The position numbers were made by a program, and so were the translations under genes. From contig NZ_JACCDD010000004.1 of NCBI RefSeq assembly GCF_013415115.1, forward strand, positions 1-64,000: a DNA stretch of 64,000 nt, in the 5' to 3' direction. Below, in pieces: positions 41,350 through 50,884 of this stretch. Under the pieces are notes generated by a model, which saw only the letters and a program-made list of their open reading frames with translations, did not search any database and was not told the DNA's origin. The stretch's first letter is position 1. Each line of letters starts with the position of its first letter. This DNA is from Vreelandella zhaodongensis. GTDB taxonomy: Bacteria; Pseudomonadota; Gammaproteobacteria; Pseudomonadales; Halomonadaceae.

Positions 41350-42033
41350 ATGCATCGACCGCTCATAGGGATCACGACCTCTGATCATAAAAGCCATCTA
41401 GCATGGTGGTTTGACTGGTTTGCCGTATGGCGACATGGCGGCAAACCGCTTCGCTTATCCCCTTCACGCCCCCTGCCCAAGCACTTAGATGGGCTAATTA
41501 TTGGTGGTGGCGATGATATTCAAGCACACCTTTATGGTGGTGAAGTACAGCTTGATGTGCGGCTGGATCCGGCTCGTGATGAACTGGAACTCAACTTACT
41601 TGGCCGATTTATTCCGGCCAACACCCCTGTGTTGGGCATTTGTCGAGGAGCGCAGCTAATCAATGTCCATTTAGGCGGCACTCTCGATCCTGATATTTAC
41701 ACCACCCATGAAGGGCTTAAACGGCGGCGCACGGTACTGCCTCGCAAAACGGTGGATATTGTCGGAGGAAGCAAGCTGTATCGGCTATTAGGCGTTACCT
41801 GGTGCCGCGTGAACAGCTTGCACCACCAAGCCGTCAATAAAGCAGGTGACGGCATCAATATTGTTGCCCGTGACCGGGACGGACTAGTGCAGGGAATTGA
41901 GTCAACAAAACATGACTTTTTGATTGGCGTACAGTGGCATCCAGAGTGGCTAATCTTCAACCGTCCCCAGCAGCGCTTAATTAGCGCGCTGGTGACGGCA
42001 GCTAAGAAAGGACTAGGCACTTCCTCTGGCTAG
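41350..42033 (+). CDS. class-I glutamine amidotransferase / gamma-glutamyl hydrolase (peptidase C26)
   Basis: A 227-residue enzyme with a complete triad: Cys98 in GICRGAQL, His197 and Glu199 in QWHPEW. It resembles PuuD-like gamma-glutamyl hydrolases. As partner of the amidoligase it may supply ammonia from glutamine or cleave the amide made by it. Its last four bases overlap the end of tpx on the other strand. Confidence 0.88.
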   Translation: MHRPLIGITTSDHKSHLAWWFDWFAVWRHGGKPLRLSPSRPLPKHLDGLIIGGGDDIQAHLYGGEVQLDVRLDPARDELELNLLGRFIPANTPVLGICRGAQLINVHLGGTLDPDIYTTHEGLKRRRTVLPRKTVDIVGGSKLYRLLGVTWCRVNSLHHQAVNKAGDGINIVARDRDGLVQGIESTKHDFLIGVQWHPEWLIFNRPQQRLISALVTAAKKGLGTSSG

Positions 42034-42533
42034 TCTTTTAAGGCTGCTAGCGCGGCCTCATAATCAGGTTCGTTTTTCAGCTCACCAACCAGCTCGCTGT
42101 GTAATACTCGGTTATTCGCATCGAGCACTACCACCGCTCGAGCACATAACCCCTCCATTGCACTATTAGCGAGCGCGACCCCCCAAGCTTCTTGGAACTC
42201 TCGGTGGCGGAAGGTAGATAGGGTTTCAACGTTATCCAATCCCTCTGCGCCACAAAAGCGCTTAGCCGCAAACGGTAAGTCGGCAGAGACCACCAGCACC
42301 ACGGTGTTTTCCAACTGCGAGGCCAGCTCATTAAAGCGTCGAGTAGACACTGCACAGGTGGGCGTATCCACACTGGGAATAATGTTCAGCACTTTACGCT
42401 TGCCTGAATAGCTATCGAGGGTGACATCTTCCAGACTAACATTAGTGAGCGTCATCAGCGGAGCAGTTTGGCCTGGTGCAGGCAGCGTGCCCGCAACATC
42501 CATGGGCTCGCCAGCACGGGTTATTTTTTGCAT
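42030..42533 (-). CDS. tpx: thiol peroxidase
   Basis: A 167-residue atypical 2-Cys peroxiredoxin that reduces peroxides with thioredoxin. The peroxidatic Cys60 lies in [14 protein letters not shown] and the resolving Cys94 in KRFCGAEGL, the normal Tpx spacing. Monocistronic; no OxyR site was recognised by eye. Confidence 0.96.
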   Translation of the reverse strand: MQKITRAGEPMDVAGTLPAPGQTAPLMTLTNVSLEDVTLDSYSGKRKVLNIIPSVDTPTCAVSTRRFNELASQLENTVVLVVSADLPFAAKRFCGAEGLDNVETLSTFRHREFQEAWGVALANSAMEGLCARAVVVLDANNRVLHSELVGELKNEPDYEAALAALKD

Positions 42534-42641
42534 ATAAAGCTCCTAATATAAAGCGCAAAGGGTGTATGGTGAGAAAACTCAGCTTACAGGGTAATGCCCT
42601 CGTGGGGCTAACCTTTCCTCTGACAGGACAACGAGAATGCC

Positions 42642-43358
42642 ATGGCCTCTTTAGTCATTATCAAAACCGGTGACGCCTTCCCTGAAGTGGTCGATCAACA
42701 CGGTGATTTCGAGCAACTTTTTATCAACCAGCTTTCGAAGGCACTGCCTGAACATCTATCGCTCACTGTTTGGGATGCCCGCAAACAAGGTGTTCCCCCT
42801 GCCCCCGAATCATTTGCTGGCATTATGCTCACGGGTTCCCACAGCATGGTGAGCGAACAAGCACCGTGGAGCGAGGCGCTAAAACCTTGGCTTCAGCAGG
42901 CGTTAGCCGAGAACGTTCCAATGTTTGGCGTATGCTATGGCCACCAGTTGATGGCGTCAGCCTTCGGTGGTATCAGCGATTATCACCCCGCCGGAAGAGA
43001 GTCTGGAACGCGTAACGTGCGGCTGACCCAAGCAGGTCATCAAGACCCGCTCTTTAGCAAGCTGCCAACTCACTTCCTGGCGCATTTGACCCACGCTCAG
43101 TCCGTTACGCAGTTACCCCCCAACACCACTGTACTGGCGCATAACAGCCACGACGCTTATCAAGCATTGCGCTATGGGCCCCGCCAATGGAGCGTGCAGT
43201 TTCATCCAGAGTTCACTTCCCCAGTCATGCATGCGTACCTCGAGCGCCAAAAAGCCGTACTGAGCGACCAAGGTGAGAACCCTGACGCACTCATCGACGC
43301 CATCACCGACACCCAGGCGGCAACCGACCTACTGCGCCATTTCCTGCGCTTTACGTAA
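42642..43358 (+). CDS. class-I glutamine amidotransferase (GMP synthase-like)
   Basis: A 238-residue single-domain amidotransferase with Cys98 (FGVCYGHQL), His188 and Glu190 (VQFHPEF). It resembles the stand-alone YfeJ-type proteins; its partner or substrate is unknown. CGAGAA lies about five bases before ATG 42642. It is the second amidotransferase within 1.3 kb but has its own promoter region and a different subfamily pattern from the one beside the amidoligase. Confidence 0.88.
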   Translation: MASLVIIKTGDAFPEVVDQHGDFEQLFINQLSKALPEHLSLTVWDARKQGVPPAPESFAGIMLTGSHSMVSEQAPWSEALKPWLQQALAENVPMFGVCYGHQLMASAFGGISDYHPAGRESGTRNVRLTQAGHQDPLFSKLPTHFLAHLTHAQSVTQLPPNTTVLAHNSHDAYQALRYGPRQWSVQFHPEFTSPVMHAYLERQKAVLSDQGENPDALIDAITDTQAATDLLRHFLRFT

Positions 43359-43385
43359 GTCGTTTTTTGTCGCGTCTTGAGGCAA

Positions 43386-43468
43386 AAAAATCCCCTCATG
43401 CCGTTGAGCATAAGGGGATAGAACGATCGTTAAACGTCGTTTTATAGCGCCATCATATGGCGCTATAA
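43386..43468 (-). terminator. two hairpins downstream of the DEAD-box helicase gene
   Basis: TTATAGCGCCAT (43442-43453) and ATGGCGCTATAA (43457-43468) form a perfect 12-bp stem just past the stop. Further on, ATCCCCTTATGC pairs with GCATGAGGGGAT (minus strand, roughly 43421-43391) and ends in seven T. The second is the real terminator; the first may protect the 3' end. The second may also serve the convergent amidotransferase gene. Confidence 0.85.
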
Positions 43469-43475
43469 CATAAAC

Positions 43476-45185
43476 TTAAGCACGTTCGCGACGACGAACC
43501 GGCGCATCACCGTCGTCACGACGACGACGTGGCGCACGCTCAGGTGCACTGTCTTCACTAATTTCTAACGGACGGCCAGCCACGCGGGCACGTGCCATTT
43601 TCGCCAGAATAGTGGAAGGCAGGCCACTGGGTAGTTCAACTACCGAGAAAGCGTTGCGGATATCGATACGACCAATACGCGCACCTTCGATGCCACCTTC
43701 ATTCGCAAGCGCACCAACCAGTTGACCAGGCTTAACGCCATCTTTATGGCCAACAGAAACACGGTAACGAATCATACCTTCGCTCGGCGCGCTTGAACGC
43801 TCGCGACGGCCACCTGGCTTACCAGGAGCGCTATCACGCGGAGCACGTTCTTTACGTGGTGCTTGCAAGCGACCAATCGGTGCTTCGTCAGCACGCGCCA
43901 TTGCGGCAAAGGCACAAGCTAGCTCAATCGCGTCATGGCCTTCTTCTACTAGGCGCTCAACCAATGCACGTTGCTCTTCAGCCCCTTTGGTCAGAGCCGC
44001 AACAACGCGATGATGGAACACTTCGTCACGGTGAGCGCGGATAGCCGCTTCGTCTGGCAGCGGCATTTCAGTCATTTTCTGACCGGTCGCCTGCTCCATC
44101 CAGCCCACTTTACGGCCTTCACGGAAACCAGCGAACGTAATCGCGATACCGCTACGACCCGCACGACCAGTACGACCGATGCGGTGTGTATACGCTTCTG
44201 CGTCTTGCGGCAGATCGTAGTTGATAACGTGGGTAATACGCGGAACGTCGAGGCCACGAGCAGCGACGTCGGTCGCAATCAGTACATCAACCTTGCCGCG
44301 CTTGAGACGCGTAATAGTGCGCTCACGCAGGCTTTGGTCTAGATCACCGGACAGGCCAGCAGCATTAACACCACGCGCAGTCAACTGTTCCACCAGCGTG
44401 GTACACGCAGCTCGAGTACGCACGAAGACAATAGCGGCATCAACCGGCTCGACTTCGAGAATGCGAGCCACGGCTTCAAGCTTAGCGCCACCATCAACGC
44501 GCACAATGCGCTGCTCAATGTTTTCACCGGTGGTCGTGCGCGACTCAATCGCGACTTTCACCGGATTAACCAAATAACGGTTAACAATGCGTTCAATTTC
44601 AGTCGGCAGCGTTGCCGAGAAGAACACACGCTGAGCATCTTTAGGGGTATCGGCAACCACGCGTTTTACGTCGTCGATAAAGCCCATGCGCAGCATTTCG
44701 TCAGCTTCATCCAGCACGAGTGCCGAAAGACCGTCGAGTTTCAGACTACCGCGATCAAGGTGATCAATAATACGGCCGGGGGTGCCAACAATGACTTGGG
44801 CACCGCGCTTTAGCGCACCTAACTGCTCGCGGTATTCTTGACCACCACAAAGGATCGCTACTTCTAGACCCTTAAGGTTTTGGCCATATTTACTGAACGA
44901 GGCCGCCACCTGCTGAGCAAGTTCACGGGTCGGAGCCATAACCAGTACCTGAGGCTCGCGACGGGTAAGTTCTAAACGCGATAATAAAGGCAGTGCAAAT
45001 GCAGCAGTTTTGCCGGTGCCGGTTTGTGCTTGGCCCAGCATATCGCGGCCTTCCAACAACGCAGGAATTGTCTGCGCCTGGATGGGCGAGGGAATTTCGT
45101 AGCCTTGTGCTTCAACAGCAGAGAGAACGGCAGGCAACAGAGCAAGATCGCCGAAGCTCGGCGAAGCGACAGAAGTCGAGGTCAT
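43476..45185 (-). CDS. deaD: DEAD-box ATP-dependent RNA helicase
   Basis: A 569-residue helicase with Q motif (GYEIPSPIQAQTIPAL), AQTGTGKT, PTRELAQQ, DEADEML, SAT, and HRIGRTGRAGR. After the core comes a DbpA/CsdA-type RNA-binding domain (MIRYRVSVGHKDGVKPGQLVGAL, about 475-550) and an Arg/Asp-rich tail. This matches CsdA/DeaD, used in ribosome assembly and mRNA unwinding in the cold. A long structured leader lies in front of it. Confidence 0.94.
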   Translation of the reverse strand: MTSTSVASPSFGDLALLPAVLSAVEAQGYEIPSPIQAQTIPALLEGRDMLGQAQTGTGKTAAFALPLLSRLELTRREPQVLVMAPTRELAQQVAASFSKYGQNLKGLEVAILCGGQEYREQLGALKRGAQVIVGTPGRIIDHLDRGSLKLDGLSALVLDEADEMLRMGFIDDVKRVVADTPKDAQRVFFSATLPTEIERIVNRYLVNPVKVAIESRTTTGENIEQRIVRVDGGAKLEAVARILEVEPVDAAIVFVRTRAACTTLVEQLTARGVNAAGLSGDLDQSLRERTITRLKRGKVDVLIATDVAARGLDVPRITHVINYDLPQDAEAYTHRIGRTGRAGRSGIAITFAGFREGRKVGWMEQATGQKMTEMPLPDEAAIRAHRDEVFHHRVVAALTKGAEEQRALVERLVEEGHDAIELACAFAAMARADEAPIGRLQAPRKERAPRDSAPGKPGGRRERSSAPSEGMIRYRVSVGHKDGVKPGQLVGALANEGGIEGARIGRIDIRNAFSVVELPSGLPSTILAKMARARVAGRPLEISEDSAPERAPRRRRDDGDAPVRRRERA

Positions 45186-45560
45186 TAATCACACCTTGGT
45201 AGGCCGGCTATACCGGCAAAAAACATCGTAAGCGTCCCTGACTCTGCTTGTTAACACGCGTGACAATGCATATTAATAAGCAAGGATCCGCAAGGCGGAT
45301 ATCATCATCAGTGGAGTCGGAGACGCCGGTCGCACCTAGCATTCGGTTAGCAAACACGCTGTAGCGGGCTAACCGCTGTGGCGACCTTCTGCGCCGATTT
45401 CACCCGTTTGGTGAAATGCTGGAGGCGCGCCATCTTCACAGCAATGAACATCTGCAGTTGGCAAGATGTTCTCGCAAGCATTTCACTTCGTAGTCAAAAC
45501 TACATAGGAAATCGCTTATCGTCGTGATGGAGGGGTCAACACATGCGAGGAGCGCGCATC
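45186..45560 (-). promoter_or_regulatory. long structured leader of deaD
   Basis: The gene-free stretch 45186-45687 shows several perfect hairpins on the deaD side: ATTTCACC/GGTGAAAT (45397-45417, five-base loop), GAACATCT/AGATGTTC (45446-45471) and ATCCGC/GCGGAT (45286-45300), plus GCCGG/CCGGC next to the start codon. Cold-shock helicase mRNAs in enterobacteria have long, folded leaders that control decay and translation; the same is inferred here. The rest, 45561-45687, should hold the divergent promoters. Confidence 0.5.
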
Positions 45561-45687
45561 CTAACACTGCTGGTAGCCCATGACTAGTTTTTTTACATTA
45601 ACCGTTATTAACAGACTTGCGCATACTCGCTATTCGTCTAACCTGAGAGATGCCGAATGATGTTCACTAACTTCAAGGAGCGATGCA

Positions 45688-45885
45688 ATGAACTGGGATC
45701 AGATAGAAGGCAACTGGAAAGAAATGAAAGGAAAAGCACGTGCTAGCTGGGGCGAATTAACAGACGATGAGCTGACGCAGATTGGCGGCAAGAAGGATCA
45801 GCTTGTCGGGAAAGTGCAGCAGAAATACGGGGTAGCGCGTGAAGAGGCCGAGCGCCGTGTAGACGACTGGGCCAACGATCTTTAG
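45688..45885 (+). CDS. CsbD family stress protein
   Basis: A 65-residue acidic protein with the classical CsbD opening MNWDQIEGNWKEMKGKARA and the QQKYGVAREEAERRVDDW end, close to E. coli YjbJ. AAGGAG precedes the ATG. It is followed 55 bp later by the PRC-barrel gene, probably one stress-related transcript. Confidence 0.95.
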   Translation: MNWDQIEGNWKEMKGKARASWGELTDDELTQIGGKKDQLVGKVQQKYGVAREEAERRVDDWANDL

Positions 45886-45940
45886 GAGTCGCAACAGCAG
45901 CCAGATTGACGATCCACCAATAGCTACATGGAGAGAAGCT

Positions 45941-46423
45941 ATGCGTAAATCACTTTTGACAACAGCTATCAGCACTGTACTTCTGGGTAGTTTGGCGTTC
46001 AGCGTTCAAGCGTCCACAGAGCCACAAGGCATGTATTCTGCTGATGACATTCTTGATGCCGACGTTTTCTTTACCGACGGTTCAGGTGAAGAAATAGGTG
46101 AAGTGGAAGATATCCTTTTCGATGATGATATGCGTATCTCAGCCCTTGTCATTGAAAGCGGTTCGGTGCTTGGTTTAGGCGGTCGCGAGATTGTCGTTGG
46201 TACTGACTACTTTACACTGGAAACACACAGGGAGGGTGACGGCGATACCGAACACCGCATTATGCTGAACGCCTCGTCCGAAGAGGTTGAATCATTCCCA
46301 ACTTATGACCGTGATTGGTGGGAGCAAACCAAGGAAAATGCTCGAGATGCTTGGCAAACCACCAAAGAAGGTGCGCAAAGCGCTTGGCAGACTACCCGCG
46401 AAGCGGTTGATGCCGACGAATAA
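45941..46423 (+). CDS. exported PRC-barrel domain protein
   Basis: A 160-residue protein with a signal peptide (cleavage near VQA-ST), a PRC-barrel (residues about 28-110: YSADDILDADVFFTDGSGEEIGEVEDILFDD), and a C-terminal part with a threefold 11-residue helical pattern (ENARDAWQTTKEGAQSAWQT) like that of LEA or apolipoprotein helices. Proteins of this kind are often stress-induced. Function unknown. Confidence 0.88.
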   Translation: MRKSLLTTAISTVLLGSLAFSVQASTEPQGMYSADDILDADVFFTDGSGEEIGEVEDILFDDDMRISALVIESGSVLGLGGREIVVGTDYFTLETHREGDGDTEHRIMLNASSEEVESFPTYDRDWWEQTKENARDAWQTTKEGAQSAWQTTREAVDADE

Positions 46424-46456
46424 TCCGACCAAACGAATAATCCAACCAAATTAAAA

Positions 46457-46481
46457 AGGGCCATCCAAACTGGATGGCTCT
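46457..46481. terminator. terminator between convergent genes
   Basis: GCCATCCA (46460-46467) and TGGATGGC (46471-46478) form a stem with a three-base loop. On the minus strand TTTTTAA follows, so it mainly serves the reductase gene; on the plus strand the T tract is poor. Confidence 0.75.
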
Positions 46482-46485
46482 TCCC

Positions 46486-47499
46486 TTACGCCGAGGCTCT
46501 ACGACGTATCCCCTTCCCCGGCAACCGCTCACGATCATGCGCGCGCTCGAAATCCAGTAGCGGTCCAGCAGGCACAATTCGTGTCGGGTTAATGGTATCG
46601 TGACTGTAGTAATAATGGCGTTTTATATGGTCCATATTGACCGTCTCTGCAATGCTCGGCCACTGGTATAACTCGCGAACGTAATTGGCGAGATTTGGGT
46701 AATCTTCGATACGTTTAAAATTGCACTTAAAATGACCGTAATAGACAGCATCAAAGCGGATCAGCGTGGTAAAAAGCCGAATATCAGCTTCGGTGAACCA
46801 CTCGCCCGCCAGATAACGATGCTCACTCAGCCGCTTCTCCATGCGCTCTAAGGCATCGAACAATGCCTGCACATGCTTTTCATACACCTGCTGATCAGTC
46901 GCGAAGCCCGACTTGTAAACACCGTTATTAATGTGGTCGTAAACATCGTCGTTAACCTCATCAATAGTGCTACGTAGATCTTCAGGGTAGAAATCTAAAT
47001 CGTTACCGGTCAGTTCATCAAAAGCACGATTAAAAATGCGCAGCAAATCAGCCGATTCATTATTGATGATTGCACTGCGCTGCTTATCCCATAGCACCGG
47101 CACCGTGACACGGCCAGTATAGGCTGGGTCTGTCATGGTATAGAGCTGGCGGTGATAATCGACATGGTTAACAGGATCGCCGCTGGCACCTTCGCTTTGA
47201 TCATATGTCCAGCCTTGATCCAGCATCAGCGGGCTAACATGTGAAGCGCCAACCAGCGACTCTAGCCCTTTTAACTTGCGCATCATCAGCACACGATGTG
47301 CCCAGGGGCAGGCAAGCGATACGTAAAGGTGGTAACGGCCTGTTTGCGCGGGGAAGCTCTGCCCGCCTATTCCCGGCCCCTCTCCCGCAGCGTCGCCCAC
47401 CCAATCACGCAGCTGTGCAGATTCACGAACGAACTCTCCGCCGTGCTTTTTGGTGTCATACCACTGATCTACCCACTCACCATTTACAAGTAATCCCAT
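46486..47499 (-). CDS. yqjG: glutathionyl-hydroquinone reductase
   Basis: A 337-residue Xi-class glutathione transferase that removes glutathione from glutathionyl-hydroquinones. The nucleophile Cys64 lies in SLACPWAHR, and the C-terminal helical domain contains RLFTTLIRFDAVYYGHFKCN as in YqjG/ECM4. AAGGAG precedes the ATG. The LysR gene lies 82 bp upstream on the same strand. Confidence 0.94.
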   Translation of the reverse strand: MGLLVNGEWVDQWYDTKKHGGEFVRESAQLRDWVGDAAGEGPGIGGQSFPAQTGRYHLYVSLACPWAHRVLMMRKLKGLESLVGASHVSPLMLDQGWTYDQSEGASGDPVNHVDYHRQLYTMTDPAYTGRVTVPVLWDKQRSAIINNESADLLRIFNRAFDELTGNDLDFYPEDLRSTIDEVNDDVYDHINNGVYKSGFATDQQVYEKHVQALFDALERMEKRLSEHRYLAGEWFTEADIRLFTTLIRFDAVYYGHFKCNFKRIEDYPNLANYVRELYQWPSIAETVNMDHIKRHYYYSHDTINPTRIVPAGPLLDFERAHDRERLPGKGIRRRASA

Positions 47500-47581
47500 C
47501 GAGCGTCTCCTTAAAGGAACGTACTAACGTTACGAAATATGCCCAGGATACGCCCGACTGTTCGATGCTCAAGCGGATGTT

Positions 47582-48502
47582 TTACGGTATTTCGTTCGAG
47601 GAAATCGAATCCTTAGGGCAAAGCTCGCTTACGCCTTGCTTCAAGGCTTGTGCCATCGCATGTGCAGCGGGCCCAGCTTGGTCACGATCTCTAAAGATTA
47701 ATTGCATTGGCACCTCTCGAATACCACCGGCACTCAGCGGTAGAGGCTTAAGCTGCCCACTGGCAAGCTCATCAGCAATACGGGTTTCTGGCATCCAAGC
47801 AAACCCTAGCCCACGCTTAAGCATATCCAGTGATGTGTGGAGATGGCTGACTGTCCAGCGCTGCTCAGCTTTTAACCAACCTGCATTCATTGATTGGCGT
47901 AGCGCCGAATCACGAACGACCAACTGGCGATGCTGGGTGAGATCCCTCAGATCCAGCGAACGGCCAAGTTGGTGTAAAACATGACTGGGGTGAGCAACAG
48001 CAATAAAGCGCACGTTGACCAGCGGCTCGCCTAAATACCCCTGCGCTGCAATACCCGACACCACCAAATCGGCTCGGCCATCGTAAAGCATTTCCGTACC
48101 GCCATTTAATACACTTTCATGGAGTTGCACCCTGACTTGGGGGTACGTTTCTGAGAACCGCTCCAGCGCTTTCGCTTGCACCGCCGCCGGAAAAATCTGA
48201 TCGATCGCGACGACCACTTCTGCTTCTAAGCCCTCGGCTAACCGAGTCGCAACATCCTCCAAAGACGCCGCACTCTCAATCAACTGACGCGCTCTGCGCA
48301 GCAACAGCTCACCTGCTTCAGTTAAGCGTACTTGCCTACCCACAGGTTCCAGCACTTGAACACCCAACTGCTCTTCTAGCTTGTGCACAGCATGATTAAG
48401 CGTGGAAGGGCTTTTATGAATAGCTTCCGCCGCCCGCGCAAACCCGCCATGGTCAACAACGGCTGCCAGCATCTGCCACTGTGCAAGAGTTACTCGAGAC
48501 AT
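47582..48502 (-). CDS. LysR family regulator
   Basis: A 306-residue regulator with an N-terminal winged helix (FARAAEAIHKSPSTLNHAVHKLEEQLGVQVLEP, about residues 18-51) and a substrate-binding domain with a long effector cleft. ATG 48502 follows GAGGAA at six bases; the longer frame to 48550 begins before that site. The regulated gene is unknown; yqjG downstream is one candidate. Confidence 0.9.
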   Translation of the reverse strand: MSRVTLAQWQMLAAVVDHGGFARAAEAIHKSPSTLNHAVHKLEEQLGVQVLEPVGRQVRLTEAGELLLRRARQLIESAASLEDVATRLAEGLEAEVVVAIDQIFPAAVQAKALERFSETYPQVRVQLHESVLNGGTEMLYDGRADLVVSGIAAQGYLGEPLVNVRFIAVAHPSHVLHQLGRSLDLRDLTQHRQLVVRDSALRQSMNAGWLKAEQRWTVSHLHTSLDMLKRGLGFAWMPETRIADELASGQLKPLPLSAGGIREVPMQLIFRDRDQAGPAAHAMAQALKQGVSELCPKDSISSNEIP

Positions 48503-49159
48503 TTCGATTTCCTCGACGCTAAACAGCGAAACAATCCGCTTCCTCTTCAAAAAACCTTTCTAGGATGCCAGGAAATAGCGCTGAGTACTTGCTTATAAAC
48601 AATTATTGCCACTTCATGCGTGGCTAGGTTTGATTCCGCCTCACTCGGTATGACAAATTATGACGAACAAACTATTATGAGCTCCCAACTGCAAGCAAAC
48701 CCAAAAGAAACAACAAACAGAAAAAAATAAATACAATTCGATACAAAAAAACAACAGTAGCCACAATCACGTCCATTTAAAGAGCGTTCTACCTGCAACA
48801 GACTTTGCTTATGCATCACCACATCGAAAAATACTTATACAAAATCGACACCAAACCAGTACGACGTTTAAAAATATTAATTTTACCTCAACATTAGGGA
48901 GAAATAATTGATTCCCGGGCCTTATCTATGGATACTTAGCCGAAATATTGATGTTGAGGGCAGTTACCAATCGAGTTACTTTTTTTAGCGAACAGCGTTC
49001 CAAAACGGTAATACTTGCTTATTACCTGCGCATTTAAACAAAAGTATATTTGGTGTATAGGCATACAGTCTGTTCACCCCTACTCTCATGGGGTATGGTT
49101 TCTGGGTTTACTTTCGTTCATGTTATCTATTTATTACGAACTCGGCGGCCCATTTACCC
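48503..49159. other. gene-free A+T-rich stretch with inverted repeats
   Basis: No supported gene is seen. Two structures stand out. CCTCAACAT (48886-48894) and ATGTTGAGG (48951-48959) are perfect complements about 56 bases apart and could close a folded RNA. GGTAATA (49007-49013) and TATTACC (49020-49026) make a 20-bp operator-like palindrome about 134 bp before the endopeptidase start. Short open frames at 49015-49253 overlap the start of the next gene and are not convincing. Confidence 0.5.
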
Positions 49160-50815
49160 ATGTTGCGAATTCTTCATTCGCTGCCCCGCACGCATAAATT
49201 ATTACTGTTACCCGTGGCTACAATGGTCACTGTGCTGGGCGCACAAAAATTAATAACGACCTATCAGGATTTAAATCGACCTCACACTTCGCTGGAGAGC
49301 GTGCTAGTACCGCTACCTAGTGACTCTGCGCCAGGGGTTCCCTCGTTGCGTCAAGAGCGCACCCCTGTGGCAGAAGCGATCGACCGCGCATCCCGCGCTA
49401 TCGACGCTACGCGAGACCATATCCCACTGAGCGATCTTGCTACTACTGAACTGGTCTATTTGGATATGATTACCAGTGCTGAGGCCTCTATGGCTACCGA
49501 TGCGGAATCGGAAGCTCAATTAGATGACGGCGCACTTCACATGGCAGTCGTGTTAGGCACACTGACCAGCGGCATGCTTAATATCGACGACCCTACTCCC
49601 GTCGACATCGCTGAAGCTACCTCCTACGAAGATTATGGCATTGATCTGTTTGATGACATTTCTTTTTTGGAGCTTGAACTCGCTGTTGATGAGCCTTTCG
49701 TGCCCAAGTGGAAAACTCACCTGGTTGAGTCTGGCGAAACATTCGCATTACTGGCACAAAACGAGCTGGGCCTCGGCTATAGTGAAGTAGTAGCGCTTCT
49801 GGAAGACCTCCCTGATCCACGTATTTTCACTCATTGGCAAGCTGGTCATAGTTTCGACTACCAGTTAGATGAAGACGGTCGACTGTTGTCATTGCGTATG
49901 ATGAAAAATGTGCGCGATGGTGTTTTGCTTGAGCGTGAAGAAGAGCATTTTGCCGTTACGACTATCGAGCGACAGGGTGAGGCGGTTCAACGACTTTATG
50001 CGGGCAGCATCAGCGGTAGCTTTGCTCGCTCAGCTCAAGCCACCGGTCTAACCAGCAGCAACGTAACAGAGCTAACACGACTGCTTGAAAAGAAGCTTGA
50101 TTTTCGACGTGACAGCCGCCGCGGCGACCGCTTTCAGGTACTAGTTGAGTCAGACATGATTGACGGGAGAACACTAGACTCTCGTGTACTGGCGGTACAT
50201 TACGATGGCGAGCGTATGGATTTAACGCTCGTTCGTAATGCAAGCGATAACAACTTTTATACGCCTGAAGGAAGCAGTCTGGATCCTGCTTTTGCGCGTT
50301 ATCCATTTGAAGGCAACTACCGTTTGAGCTCAGGCTTTAACCCTCGTCGCAAACACCCGGTGACTGGCCGCATAAGCCCTCACAACGGCACAGATTTCGC
50401 GATGCCCGTTGGAACGCCCATTGTTGCTCCTGCCAACGGTCGCGTTGAGCGTGTTGGCAACCATCATGCTGCTGGTCGTTACATTGAGGTTCGCCATGAT
50501 AACGGCTACCGAACCCGTTACCTACACTTATCCCGACCACTGGTCAGCCAGGGCGAGCGCGTTGAGATGGGAGAGCGCATTGCACTTTCAGGCAATACAG
50601 GGCGTAGCACCGGGCCTCACCTTCATTATGAGGTCATCGTCAACAACACCCCTGTCAATGCAATGACGGTGGATCTGCCGGAAAATACCAGCCTGAGCGG
50701 CGATACGTTAATCGCATTTCAGCGGCATGCCGAGCCCATGCTTGCCGCCCTTAACAGTGGTGAAACAGGCACTATTAACGTTGCGAACTATCGACGCCAA
50801 CAAAGTGACGATTGA
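49160..50815 (+). CDS. mepM: MepM-like M23 murein endopeptidase
   Basis: A 551-residue envelope protein. An N-terminal anchor (MLRILHSLPRTHKLLLLPVATM) resembles that of E. coli MepM/YebA. A LysM/OapA-like part lies at about 185-260 (LVESGETFALLAQNELG), and the M23 peptidase domain holds the zinc residues in PHNGTDFAMPVG and GPHLHYEV. It should cut D-Ala-mDAP crosslinks so that new peptidoglycan can be inserted. ATG 49160 is chosen on similarity; the frame is open to ATG 49088 and neither start has a strong ribosome binding site. Confidence 0.9.
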   Translation: MLRILHSLPRTHKLLLLPVATMVTVLGAQKLITTYQDLNRPHTSLESVLVPLPSDSAPGVPSLRQERTPVAEAIDRASRAIDATRDHIPLSDLATTELVYLDMITSAEASMATDAESEAQLDDGALHMAVVLGTLTSGMLNIDDPTPVDIAEATSYEDYGIDLFDDISFLELELAVDEPFVPKWKTHLVESGETFALLAQNELGLGYSEVVALLEDLPDPRIFTHWQAGHSFDYQLDEDGRLLSLRMMKNVRDGVLLEREEEHFAVTTIERQGEAVQRLYAGSISGSFARSAQATGLTSSNVTELTRLLEKKLDFRRDSRRGDRFQVLVESDMIDGRTLDSRVLAVHYDGERMDLTLVRNASDNNFYTPEGSSLDPAFARYPFEGNYRLSSGFNPRRKHPVTGRISPHNGTDFAMPVGTPIVAPANGRVERVGNHHAAGRYIEVRHDNGYRTRYLHLSRPLVSQGERVEMGERIALSGNTGRSTGPHLHYEVIVNNTPVNAMTVDLPENTSLSGDTLIAFQRHAEPMLAALNSGETGTINVANYRRQQSDD

Positions 50816-50831
50816 TTTATCGTACTAACAT

Positions 50832-50866
50832 TTGATGCCGCCCTATTGGGCGGCATCAATGTTTTT
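50832..50866. terminator. terminator between mepM and ldtD
   Basis: TTGATGCCGCCC (50832-50843) and GGGCGGCATCAA (50848-50859) make a perfect 12-bp stem with a four-base loop, followed by TGTTTTT on the plus strand. It serves mepM and perhaps also the convergent gene. Confidence 0.92.
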
Positions 50867-50884
50867 AGCACTGGCGATAGCGTC

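Noticed and set aside
47241..47984. Plus-strand frame of 247 codons opposite yqjG and lysR
   Set aside because: It lies antisense to two well-supported genes and has no domain-like pattern or ribosome binding site.
49015..49253. Two short frames before mepM
   Set aside because: They overlap the start of mepM in other frames, with no ribosome binding site or family pattern.
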